In this document: piece by piece, positions 1-5,345 of the stretch
Layout: every line of letters begins with the position of its first letter
Position numbering within the stretch: the stretch's first letter is position 1
NCBI GenBank assembly: GCA_947441105.1
Contig: CANESN010000069.1
Coordinates: forward strand, 1 to 5,345
Length of the DNA: 5,345 nt
Source: Micrococcales bacterium
Lineage (GTDB): Bacteria > Actinomycetota > Actinomycetes > Actinomycetales > Microbacteriaceae
Direction of reading: 5' to 3'
The notes under the pieces: model-generated
Told to the model about the DNA's origin: nothing
Database searches by the model: none
The model's input: the letters and a program-made list of their open reading frames with translations, nothing else
Program-made: the position numbers and the translations under genes

Positions 1-316
1 CTTCAACCTGGTCAGACTGATGTGGCAACACGATGGTGTCTCCAGGTCCAATGATGGCGCTTACCGGCTTGAAGAACATAAGTGGCTCATCAGGCACATC
101 CTGCGAAATTTCAGCTGCGTGAGCGGCGAAGTTCATGCCGATACAGATGATTTTGCTTGGAGCAACCGGTGCCAAAAGTTGAATTTGGTCCAAAGTGACC
201 GTTTGTCCGGATAGTTCCTTGGATTCAAATGGGTCACCTGTAAAAAGGAATACCTGATCTCCAACTACCGAGCCGAATCTAATCTCACCGTTGAGATTGA
301 ATCTTGCAATTCTCAT
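1..316 (-). CDS. Fumarylacetoacetate hydrolase (FAH) family protein, 3'-truncated by the window edge
   Basis: The minus strand reads from an ATG at 316 without a stop to the window edge, giving 105 residues that begin MRIARFNLNGEIRFGSVVGD. The N-terminal small domain (about residues 1-50) leads into the family hallmark ICIGMNFAAHAAE (about 57-69, with the conserved His66), followed by MFFKPVSAIIGPGD (about 80-93), typical of the start of the FAH beta-roll. The acidic metal-binding residues expected further on lie outside the window. Family members bind Mg2+ or Mn2+ and act on 2-oxo-acid substrates as acylpyruvate hydrolases, oxaloacetate decarboxylases or tautomerases, or hydroxyheptadienedioate isomerases. 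The substrate cannot be deduced here. The start lies 4 bases after the ilvE stop and I see no good Shine-Dalgarno, so termination-reinitiation coupling to ilvE is likely. Actinobacterial relatives keep this gene beside leuB and gltX, so a glutamyl-tRNA synthetase gene may follow beyond position 1. Family assignment is firm; function is open. Confidence 0.88.
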   Translation of the reverse strand, partial: MRIARFNLNGEIRFGSVVGDQVFLFTGDPFESKELSGQTVTLDQIQLLAPVAPSKIICIGMNFAAHAAEISQDVPDEPLMFFKPVSAIIGPGDTIVLPHQSDQVE

Positions 317-320
317 GCGC

Positions 321-1406
321 TTAGTCAGCCAGCTTGTGCATCCAGTTGTGACGATCTGGAACAGTTCCATACTGAATTCCAGTCAGCTCCGCTCTCATCT
401 GAGCAGTGAGTTTTCCTGGCTCGTTACCGCCAATAACGATTTCCTCATGCTCTGACTTGAAGATGCCAACCGGGGTAATCACTGCGGCTGTGCCACAGGC
501 AAATACTTCGATGATGTCGTTGGATTTGACTCCAGTGCGAACCTCATCGAGGGTAACCTTGCGCTCTTGAACCTCAAGCCCACGATCGCGAAGCAGGGTT
601 ACCAAAGAGTCTCTGGTGATGCCGCGCAAAATTGTGCCATCAAGGGCAGGGGTTACAACGTGACCATCTTTGTAGACAAAGAACAGGTTCATGCCACCAA
701 GTTCTTCGATGTAGGTCGCGCTCTCGGCATCTAGGAACATCACCTGGCTGCAGCCGTTCTCAAGACCCTTGGACTGAGATAGCAAGGATGCCGCATAGTT
801 GCCACCGGTCTTTGCTTCTCCGGTGCCGTGCTTTCCAGCACGAGCGGAATCCAGTGCAATCCAAATAGCGACCGGCTTGAGCCCACCGGTGAAATAAGGA
901 CCAACTGGAGATGCAATAACGCGGTACTCCACGCGCTGAGCAGCACGAACCCCTAGGAAGTTCTCGGCAGCAATCTCAAACGGTCTGAAATAAAGCGTTT
1001 TCTCGCCCTCAGGAGCTGGAACCCAATCGCCATCTACTGCAATGAGTTGTCTGAGTGACTCGATAAACAACTCGGTGGGTAGCTCAGGCAATGCCATACG
1101 GTGCGCAGAGCGCTGCAAACGCTTGGCGTTTGCATCTGGTCTAAAAGTCCAAATTGAACCGTTCTGGTGACGGTAGGCCTTGATGCCCTCGAAGATTTCC
1201 TGGCCGTAGTGCAAAACTGCCGAGGACGGGTCCATCATGATTGGACCATATGGGATTACCTCGGCGGAGTGCCAGCCCTTGTCCTTCTCCCACACCACAA
1301 CCACCTGGTGGTCGGTGAGCTTTGCACCAAACACTGGATTTGCGAGAATCTCATCGCGCTCGCTCTTTGGAGTTGGGTTTGGGTTTTTGGTTACCTTGAA
1401 ATCCAT
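321..1406 (-). CDS. ilvE: Branched-chain amino acid aminotransferase
   Basis: This is a PLP-dependent fold-type IV transaminase that interconverts valine, leucine and isoleucine with their 2-oxo acids using 2-oxoglutarate/glutamate, the last step of their synthesis in the cytosol. Numbered from the upstream GTG, visible motifs are VIPYGPIMMDPSSAVLHYGQ (about 53-72), FEGIKAYR (75-82), the PLP lysine Lys202 in GEAKTGGNYAAS, YIEELGGMN (235-243, acidic residue contacting PLP), GITRDS (265-270) and ACGTAAVITPV (306-316). The length of 361-364 residues is normal. Two starts are possible. The ATG at 1406 has AGGTGA five bases upstream. The GTG at 1415 abuts the leuB stop and gives an N-terminus (MTSMDF) resembling other actinobacterial IlvE proteins as I remember them, but it has only a poor ribosome site. 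I chose the ATG on ribosome-site strength. It is the second gene of a leuB-ilvE-FAH transcription unit. No defect is visible. Confidence 0.95.
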   Translation of the reverse strand: MDFKVTKNPNPTPKSERDEILANPVFGAKLTDHQVVVVWEKDKGWHSAEVIPYGPIMMDPSSAVLHYGQEIFEGIKAYRHQNGSIWTFRPDANAKRLQRSAHRMALPELPTELFIESLRQLIAVDGDWVPAPEGEKTLYFRPFEIAAENFLGVRAAQRVEYRVIASPVGPYFTGGLKPVAIWIALDSARAGKHGTGEAKTGGNYAASLLSQSKGLENGCSQVMFLDAESATYIEELGGMNLFFVYKDGHVVTPALDGTILRGITRDSLVTLLRDRGLEVQERKVTLDEVRTGVKSNDIIEVFACGTAAVITPVGIFKSEHEEIVIGGNEPGKLTAQMRAELTGIQYGTVPDRHNWMHKLAD

Positions 1407-1411
1407 GCTTG

Positions 1412-1417
1412 TCACCT
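1412..1417 (-). promoter_or_regulatory. ilvE Shine-Dalgarno overlapping the leuB stop codon
   Basis: The minus strand reads AGGTGA here, five bases before the ATG at 1406. Its first two bases are the last two of the leuB TAG stop. This supports the ATG over the GTG at 1415, which lies inside the motif, and suggests that ribosomes finishing leuB help to start ilvE. Confidence 0.7.
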
Positions 1418-2444
1418 AAATAAGTTCCAGGATGCTTTGAGCAACCTGATCGGTCGAACGCTTTGAATCCCCGCGGCTAGCTAGGTCTTGCGCTACCGCA
1501 TTTTCAATTTTGGCCGCCGCCTCGGAATAGCCGAGGGTTCTAGCCATTAGCGCTGCAGAAAGGATTGCTGCAGTTGGATCAGCGAGGTTTTTGCCCGCGA
1601 TGTCCGGTGCTGAGCCATGAACGGGTTCGAACATGGAGGGGAAAGCACCAGTTGGATTTAGGTTAGCCGAAGCGGCCAAGCCAATGCCACCGCAAATAGC
1701 GGCTGCAAGGTCAGTGATGATGTCGCCAAAGAGGTTGTCCGTGACAATCACATCGAAACGCTCCGGTGAATTCACCATGTGAATGGTTGCAGCATCGATG
1801 TGCATGTAGTCGTGAGTCACCTTTGGATACTGCTTTGCAACTTCTTCGACCATGCGAAGCCAGATCTTGCCGGCGTGAACCAAAACGTTGGTTTTGTGAA
1901 CCAATGTCACTTGCTTGCGCTCGCGGTTCGAAGCTAGGTCGAATGCGTATTCAACCGCTCTGCGAACACCAAAAGCGGTGTTGACCGAAACCTCGTTAGC
2001 GACCTCTTGGTCGGTGCCCTGGCGGATAGCACCGCCGTTGCCCACGTATGGACCCTCGGTGCCTTCGCGCACCACAACAAAATCAATATTCTTGGCATTA
2101 GAAAGCGGAGAAACTACACCTTCGAACAACTTCGAAGGACGAAGGTTGATGTGGTGGTCAAATGCGAAGCGAAGCTTTAGCAATAGTCCACGTTCCAAAA
2201 CTCCCGATGGGACCCTTGGGTCTCCAATCGCACCGAGCAAAATAGCGTCGTGCTTAGCCAACTGCTCAAGGTCGTTTTCAGTCAGTGCCTCACCGGTTTC
2301 CAGGTAGCGATCTGAACCTAGGTCATAGCTTGTGATGTCGAGTTCTACTCCACCAAGGGCCTTCTCCAAGGCGGCAATGCCAACCGAGGTGACTTCGGGG
2401 CCAATGCCGTCTCCGGCGATAACGGCAAGATTGATGGATTTCAC
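1416..2444 (-). CDS. leuB: 3-Isopropylmalate dehydrogenase
   Basis: LeuB oxidises and decarboxylates (2R,3S)-3-isopropylmalate to 2-oxoisocaproate with NAD+, the third step of leucine synthesis; it is normally a cytosolic homodimer needing Mg2+ or Mn2+. The 342-residue product is full length and begins with the family signature [13 protein letters not shown] (6-18). Substrate-binding arginines are visible in [15 protein letters not shown] (Arg92, Arg102) and [10 protein letters not shown] (Arg126, catalytic-type Tyr133). Lys184 of HKTNV and Asp217 of [10 protein letters not shown] are in place, and the metal-binding aspartates lie in [15 protein letters not shown] (Asp236, 241, 245 region). 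The adenosine-binding stretch [19 protein letters not shown] (272-290) favours NAD+. The VREGTEGPY form and the length point to LeuB rather than isocitrate or tartrate dehydrogenase. The start is GTG at 2444, supported by GAGGT six bases upstream and by the signature sitting near the N-terminus. It heads the leuB-ilvE-FAH unit, and its leader carries possible regulatory structure. Confidence 0.97.
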   Translation of the reverse strand: MKSINLAVIAGDGIGPEVTSVGIAALEKALGGVELDITSYDLGSDRYLETGEALTENDLEQLAKHDAILLGAIGDPRVPSGVLERGLLLKLRFAFDHHINLRPSKLFEGVVSPLSNAKNIDFVVVREGTEGPYVGNGGAIRQGTDQEVANEVSVNTAFGVRRAVEYAFDLASNRERKQVTLVHKTNVLVHAGKIWLRMVEEVAKQYPKVTHDYMHIDAATIHMVNSPERFDVIVTDNLFGDIITDLAAAICGGIGLAASANLNPTGAFPSMFEPVHGSAPDIAGKNLADPTAAILSAALMARTLGYSEAAAKIENAVAQDLASRGDSKRSTDQVAQSILELI

Positions 2445-2450
2445 TACTAA

Positions 2451-2455
2451 ACCTC
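2451..2455 (-). promoter_or_regulatory. leuB Shine-Dalgarno
   Basis: The minus strand reads GAGGT, six bases before the GTG start at 2444, and this decides the start. The motif overlaps both the TGA of a small upstream frame (2454-2492) and a GTTTAG segment that can pair with CTAAAC upstream. Confidence 0.7.
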
Positions 2456-2492
2456 ACAGATTGTTTAGGACAACCCTAAACCCTTTTCCCAT
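2454..2492 (-). promoter_or_regulatory. Candidate leader peptide frame upstream of leuB
   Basis: A 12-codon frame runs from an ATG at 2492 to a TGA at 2456-2454 and encodes MGKGFRVVLNNL. Four of its 12 residues are branched-chain amino acids (Val7, Val8, Leu9, Leu12). Its stop overlaps the leuB Shine-Dalgarno, and it is in the same frame as leuB. I see no Shine-Dalgarno before its ATG, so it would need leaderless translation or another start. Such a short frame can arise by chance, so this is a hypothesis and not a called gene. Confidence 0.2.
2463..2481 (-). repeat. Inverted repeat GTTTAGG-N5-CCTAAAC in the leuB leader
   Basis: Two perfect 7-base arms (2475-2481 and 2463-2469) flank a 5-base spacer, 18 bases upstream of the leuB start. 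The 3' arm on the minus strand could also pair over six bases with GTTTAG at 2447-2452, which includes part of the leuB ribosome site. It could equally be a DNA operator for a repressor. No T-tract follows in the leuB direction, so it is not an intrinsic terminator. Confidence 0.5.
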
Positions 2493-2498
2493 TGCTTA

Positions 2499-2513
2499 CA
2501 GGGCTAAGTCCTG
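2499..2513. repeat. Near-perfect 15-base dyad in the leuB/rhodanese intergenic region
   Basis: CAGGGCTAAGTCCTG reads almost the same on both strands, with one mismatched pair around a central A. It lies in the middle of the divergent region, where an operator serving either gene could sit. No matching factor is known to me, and chance is possible. Confidence 0.25.
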
Positions 2514-2542
2514 CATAGACATGGCAAACTAGAGCAAGTCTT

Positions 2543-2564
2543 TCTGGTTAGAAACCAGATTTTT
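2543..2564 (+). terminator. Hairpin with T-tract immediately upstream of the rhodanese gene
   Basis: TCTGGTT (2543-2549), loop AGA and AACCAGA (2553-2559) form a perfect 7-base stem followed at once by five T residues (2560-2564). This is the shape of a small intrinsic terminator on the plus strand. It lies 14 bases before the rhodanese start, where it would act as an attenuator in that gene's own leader or block plus-strand read-through. The stem has only three G-C pairs, so efficiency may be modest. The minus-strand reading has no following T-tract. Confidence 0.4.
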
Positions 2565-2565
2565 G

Positions 2566-2571
2566 AAAGGG
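2566..2571 (+). promoter_or_regulatory. Rhodanese gene Shine-Dalgarno
   Basis: AAAGGG lies seven bases before the ATG at 2579 and fixes that start. The ATG at 2572-2574 is out of frame. A CCCTTTT stretch at 2481-2487 is complementary to this site and could pair with it if the transcript starts far enough upstream. Confidence 0.65.
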
Positions 2572-2578
2572 ATGACAA

Positions 2579-2896
2579 ATGGCTAATGAAGTAACCATCG
2601 ACGAACTAGAAGGCGCAATCTCTAATGGAGCATTTGTTGTCGATGTTCGAGAAGACCACGAATTCGAAGCCGGACACGTCCCTCAGGCCCGTCACATTCC
2701 ACTGAGCACGGTCCCGGAGAACACCGAGCTATTGCCTCAGGGCGAGACCATTTGGATTATTTGCCAGGGTGGCGTGCGCAGTATGAAGGCTGCTGAATAC
2801 CTAGAAGCACAGGGTTTTGATGTCGTATCTGTTGCCGGTGGCACTGGCAGCTGGATTTCGGCAGGCAAAGAAGTTTCGCTAGACCCTAGCCTCTAA
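2579..2896 (+). CDS. Single-domain rhodanese-like protein
   Basis: The 105-residue product is a complete single rhodanese domain of the GlpE/PspE size class. It shows VVDVREDHEFEAGHVPQARHIPL (20-42 region, the CH2A-type motif with Asp22 and Arg24) and the active-site loop CQGGVRS with Cys62 and Arg67, followed by AAEYLEAQGFDVVSVAGGTGSW (71-92). Cys62 should carry a persulfide, as in sulfurtransferases. The six-residue loop from Cys62 to Arg67 fits sulfur transfer and not the longer loop of Cdc25-type phosphatases. No signal peptide or membrane segment is seen, so it is probably cytosolic. The physiological donor and acceptor cannot be told. It stands alone on the plus strand between leuB and serA, divergent from the first and convergent with the second (18-base gap), so it is not in the amino-acid operon. 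A well-formed Shine-Dalgarno supports the start; a promoter is not convincing (TTGCTT at 2492 with TAGACA at 2516 is weak). Confidence 0.93.
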   Translation: MANEVTIDELEGAISNGAFVVDVREDHEFEAGHVPQARHIPLSTVPENTELLPQGETIWIICQGGVRSMKAAEYLEAQGFDVVSVAGGTGSWISAGKEVSLDPSL

Positions 2897-2914
2897 ATCG
2901 CTTGAAACTAAGGC

Positions 2915-4510
2915 TTAGTAGGCCTCAGAGATCGAGATTGCCTGCATAACGTCCGCCTTGATCTCAGTGCGGAGCTTCTCCAAAATCTCAGGTGCGACTG
3001 GAGAGTCAACGGTAATTACGCTGAGCGCTTTGCCGCCTTTTTGCTGACGAGCAATCGTCATAGCTGCGATGTTTACCGATGCTTCGGCAAATGCCTTGCC
3101 GTATACGGCAACGATTCCCGGACGGTCCTGGTAGACCATGACAACCATGTGATCAGCCATCGAAATCTCAACGTCGTAACCGTTGATGGAGACAACCTTC
3201 TGGTGGTGCTTAGGTCCAATAACCGTGCCGCCGGCAGAAACTACCGAGCCATCTGAAAGCACAGCTTTCAAGGTGGTGACATTGCGGTATTCATCGCTCT
3301 CAGTTGCCTGAGTCAGACGAACCTCAACACCACGCTGCTCTGCCATAAGCGGAGCATTCACGTATGAAACCTGCTCGGTAACCATGGTCTGGAACAAGCC
3401 CTTTAGAGCAGCGAGTTTCAAAACAGTGACATCGTGAGCCGCAATCTCTCCCCTGGCCTCAAACTCAACCGAGACAATCGAGGTGTGAGCAAGTCCTGCA
3501 ACAATCTGGCCCAACTTCTCAGCCAGTGGAATACCTGGCTTCACGGAAGCATCGATCACGCCACCGGCAACATTCACTGCATCTGGAACTAGGTCACCGG
3601 CAAGAGCGAGGCGTACCGAGCGAGCAACTGAGATACCGGCCTTTTCCTGCGCCTCATCGGTTGATGCGCCAAGGTGTGGGGTAACCAAAATGTTTTCCAA
3701 AGTTAGAAGTGGTGAATCCGTTGGAGGCTCGTTTACGAACACATCCAGACCAGCACCTGCGATGCGGTTTGTCTTCAGCGCCGCATAGAGCGCAGCCTCG
3801 TCGATGATTCCACCTCGCGAGCAGTTCACGATGCGAAGGTTTGACTTCGCGATTGCAAACTGGTCGGTGGAGATCATGCCGGTGGTCTCCGGGGTCTTTG
3901 GAATGTGAATGGTGATGTAATCAGCACGCTTCATCATCTGATCCATATCCACCAGCTCAACCCCGATTTGCTCGGCACGAGCCTGAGTCACATACGGGTC
4001 ATAACCAATCAGCGTCACGCCAAAACCTGCTAGGCGCTGGGCAACTAAGGTTCCGATGCGGCCAAGGCCGATGATTCCAATGGTCTTCTCGTAGAGCTCG
4101 ACACCGGTGTATTTGCTTCGCTTCCACTCGCCATTTTTGAGAGATGCGTTGGCATCTGGAATGTGGCGGGATAGCGCCATTAGCTGGGCAATTGCCAGCT
4201 CGGCTGCAGAGATGACGTTTGAGGTTGGTGCGTTCACAACCATTACGCCGGCGCTAGTAGAGGCCTTGATGTCGACGTTGTCCAGACCCACACCTGCGCG
4301 GGCGATGACCTTGAGTTTCGGAGCCGCTGCAATTGCCTCTTCGTCCATCTTGGTGGCAGAGCGAATCAATACTGCATTGGCATCGGCAAGTGCTGGAAGC
4401 AGCTTGGAGCGATCCGCACCATCTACATGGCGAATTTCAAAATCTGGACCGAGGGCTTCAACCGTGGCAGGCGAAAGCTCTTCGGCAATTAGAACAACTG
4501 GCTTAGACAA
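2915..4510 (-). CDS. serA: D-3-phosphoglycerate dehydrogenase, long form with ACT domain
   Basis: SerA oxidises 3-phosphoglycerate to 3-phosphohydroxypyruvate with NAD+, the committed step of serine synthesis. Numbered from the upstream TTG at 4516 (533 residues), the parts are: an N-terminal substrate domain with RAGVGLDNVD (73-82) and VVNAPTSN (93-100); the nucleotide-binding domain with GLGRIG (150-155) and the NAD-selecting Asp173; catalytic Arg234 (SRGG), Glu263 (NEPP) and His281 (TPHLGAST); an intervening allosteric domain (about 320-450); and a C-terminal ACT domain with YQDRPGIVAVYGKAF (462-476). The ASB-plus-ACT plan is the type I form known from M. tuberculosis, where serine inhibits. 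No ATG or GTG start fits. TTG at 4510 has AGGT six bases upstream and gives an N-terminus like MSLPVVLIA of the mycobacterial protein; TTG at 4516 is too close to that motif. I prefer 4510 (531 residues). A terminator separates it from ilvC. Confidence 0.96.
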   Translation of the reverse strand: MSKPVVLIAEELSPATVEALGPDFEIRHVDGADRSKLLPALADANAVLIRSATKMDEEAIAAAPKLKVIARAGVGLDNVDIKASTSAGVMVVNAPTSNVISAAELAIAQLMALSRHIPDANASLKNGEWKRSKYTGVELYEKTIGIIGLGRIGTLVAQRLAGFGVTLIGYDPYVTQARAEQIGVELVDMDQMMKRADYITIHIPKTPETTGMISTDQFAIAKSNLRIVNCSRGGIIDEAALYAALKTNRIAGAGLDVFVNEPPTDSPLLTLENILVTPHLGASTDEAQEKAGISVARSVRLALAGDLVPDAVNVAGGVIDASVKPGIPLAEKLGQIVAGLAHTSIVSVEFEARGEIAAHDVTVLKLAALKGLFQTMVTEQVSYVNAPLMAEQRGVEVRLTQATESDEYRNVTTLKAVLSDGSVVSAGGTVIGPKHHQKVVSINGYDVEISMADHMVVMVYQDRPGIVAVYGKAFAEASVNIAAMTIARQQKGGKALSVITVDSPVAPEILEKLRTEIKADVMQAISISEAY

Positions 4511-4516
4511 TGGCAA

Positions 4517-4520
4517 ACCT
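4517..4520 (-). promoter_or_regulatory. Probable serA Shine-Dalgarno (weak), deciding between two TTG starts
   Basis: The minus strand reads TTAGGT up to 4517. AGGT is six bases before the TTG at 4510 but directly abuts the TTG at 4516, so 4510 is favoured. A short ribosome site with a TTG start suggests modest translation initiation of serA. Confidence 0.45.
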
Positions 4521-4549
4521 AACGTCGTAATCGACAGCGATGGGAATCC

Positions 4550-4560
4550 CTAGAGTCTAG
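4550..4560 (-). promoter_or_regulatory. Possible serA -10 element within an 11-base palindrome
   Basis: The minus strand reads CTAGACTCTAG, a perfect dyad around one central base. It contains TAGACT (4559-4554), which fits the TANNNT form of actinobacterial -10 boxes, about 44 bases before the serA start. No convincing -35 box is seen at the usual spacing. The strong terminator just upstream implies that serA needs its own promoter in this region. Confidence 0.25.
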
Positions 4561-4597
4561 CCCAAGAACAGTGATTTAGGCATTGACCCTAATGGCC

Positions 4598-4620
4598 AAA
4601 AACCCCCGATTTCTCGGGGG
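4598..4620 (-). terminator. Intrinsic terminator of ilvC
   Basis: On the minus strand CCCCCGA, loop GAAA and TCGGGGG form a perfect 7-base, G-C-rich stem with a GNRA tetraloop, followed by five T residues (complement of 4598-4602). It begins 14 bases after the ilvC stop. The plus-strand side also carries CTTTT after the stem, so it could work weakly both ways, but the tetraloop and longer T-run point to ilvC. It separates ilvC from serA transcription. Confidence 0.9.
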
Positions 4621-4634
4621 CTTTTGATTGAGAT

Positions 4635-5345
<711 letters not shown>

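Noticed and set aside
20..214. 64-residue plus-strand frame at the left edge.
   Set aside because: It is antisense to the FAH-family gene, whose conserved motif GMNFAAHAAE lies in the same stretch on the other strand.
1915..2307. 130-residue plus-strand frame opposite leuB, and similar frames at 632-868, 1167-1466 and 1766-1984.
   Set aside because: All are antisense to conserved LeuB or IlvE motifs, have no family resemblance, and are expected by-products of codon use.
2463..2484. TTTAGGG-like units resembling telomere-type or short tandem repeats.
   Set aside because: The copies are few and in inverted rather than tandem order, so a hairpin or operator explains them better.
2908..2918. 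CTAAGGCTTAG palindrome between the rhodanese and serA stops as a bidirectional terminator.
   Set aside because: The arms are five bases around one central base, so no RNA loop can form, and no T-tract follows on either strand.
4107..4553. 148-residue plus-strand frame opposite serA.
   Set aside because: It lies antisense to well-conserved SerA sequence, shows no recognisable domain and ends at a stop in the serA upstream region; it is a shadow of the coding strand.
4583..4588. TTGACC on the plus strand as a -35 box.
   Set aside because: No -10 box at a suitable distance and no plus-strand gene downstream; the next plus-strand sequence is the ilvC terminator.

Overview
This window is a core amino-acid biosynthesis locus of a bacterium. 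Gene content and order (ilvC, serA, leuB, ilvE, then a fumarylacetoacetate-hydrolase-family gene) match the block I know from Actinobacteria. In Mycobacterium tuberculosis, ilvB-ilvN-ilvC lies near serA1-leuB, followed by an FAH-family gene and a glutamyl-tRNA synthetase gene. The SerA is the long actinobacterial type with an intervening domain plus ACT domain, and the IlvE resembles the actinobacterial form. G+C looks moderate, roughly half by eye, which is low for the phylum. A small-genome member of the Micrococcales/Microbacteriaceae, such as the freshwater Luna-type lineages, would fit, but that placement is inference.

Layout from right to left along the minus strand. The window opens inside ilvC (5345-4635, start missing), which ends in a strong GAAA-loop intrinsic terminator (about 4620-4598). 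serA follows (4510 or 4516 down to 2915) with a TTG start and its own upstream region. A small single-domain rhodanese gene (2579-2896) lies on the plus strand, convergent with serA and divergent from leuB. The minus-strand cluster then continues with leuB (2444-1416), ilvE (1406 or 1415 down to 321) and an FAH-family gene (316 to beyond position 1, 3' end missing). Those three genes are essentially contiguous: the leuB stop overlaps the ilvE Shine-Dalgarno, and 4 bases separate ilvE from the FAH gene.

The enzymes belong together. IlvC catalyses the second step of the valine, leucine and isoleucine pathway, LeuB the oxidative step of the leucine branch, and IlvE the final transamination of all three. 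SerA starts serine synthesis from 3-phosphoglycerate. The FAH-family enzyme is a conserved neighbour of unproven substrate, and the rhodanese is a sulfur-transfer type protein with no obvious pathway link.

I see no mobile element, CRISPR array, RNA gene, defence system or frameshift. The most interesting part is the 134-base divergent region 2445-2578, which holds three inverted repeats. On the leuB side it also contains a 12-codon reading frame rich in Val and Leu. The stop of that frame lies in the leuB ribosome binding site, and a CCTAAAC arm there can pair with either of two GTTTAG segments. That arrangement would suit translational attenuation of leuB, but it is a hypothesis. The other three protein-coding neighbourhoods look ordinary.
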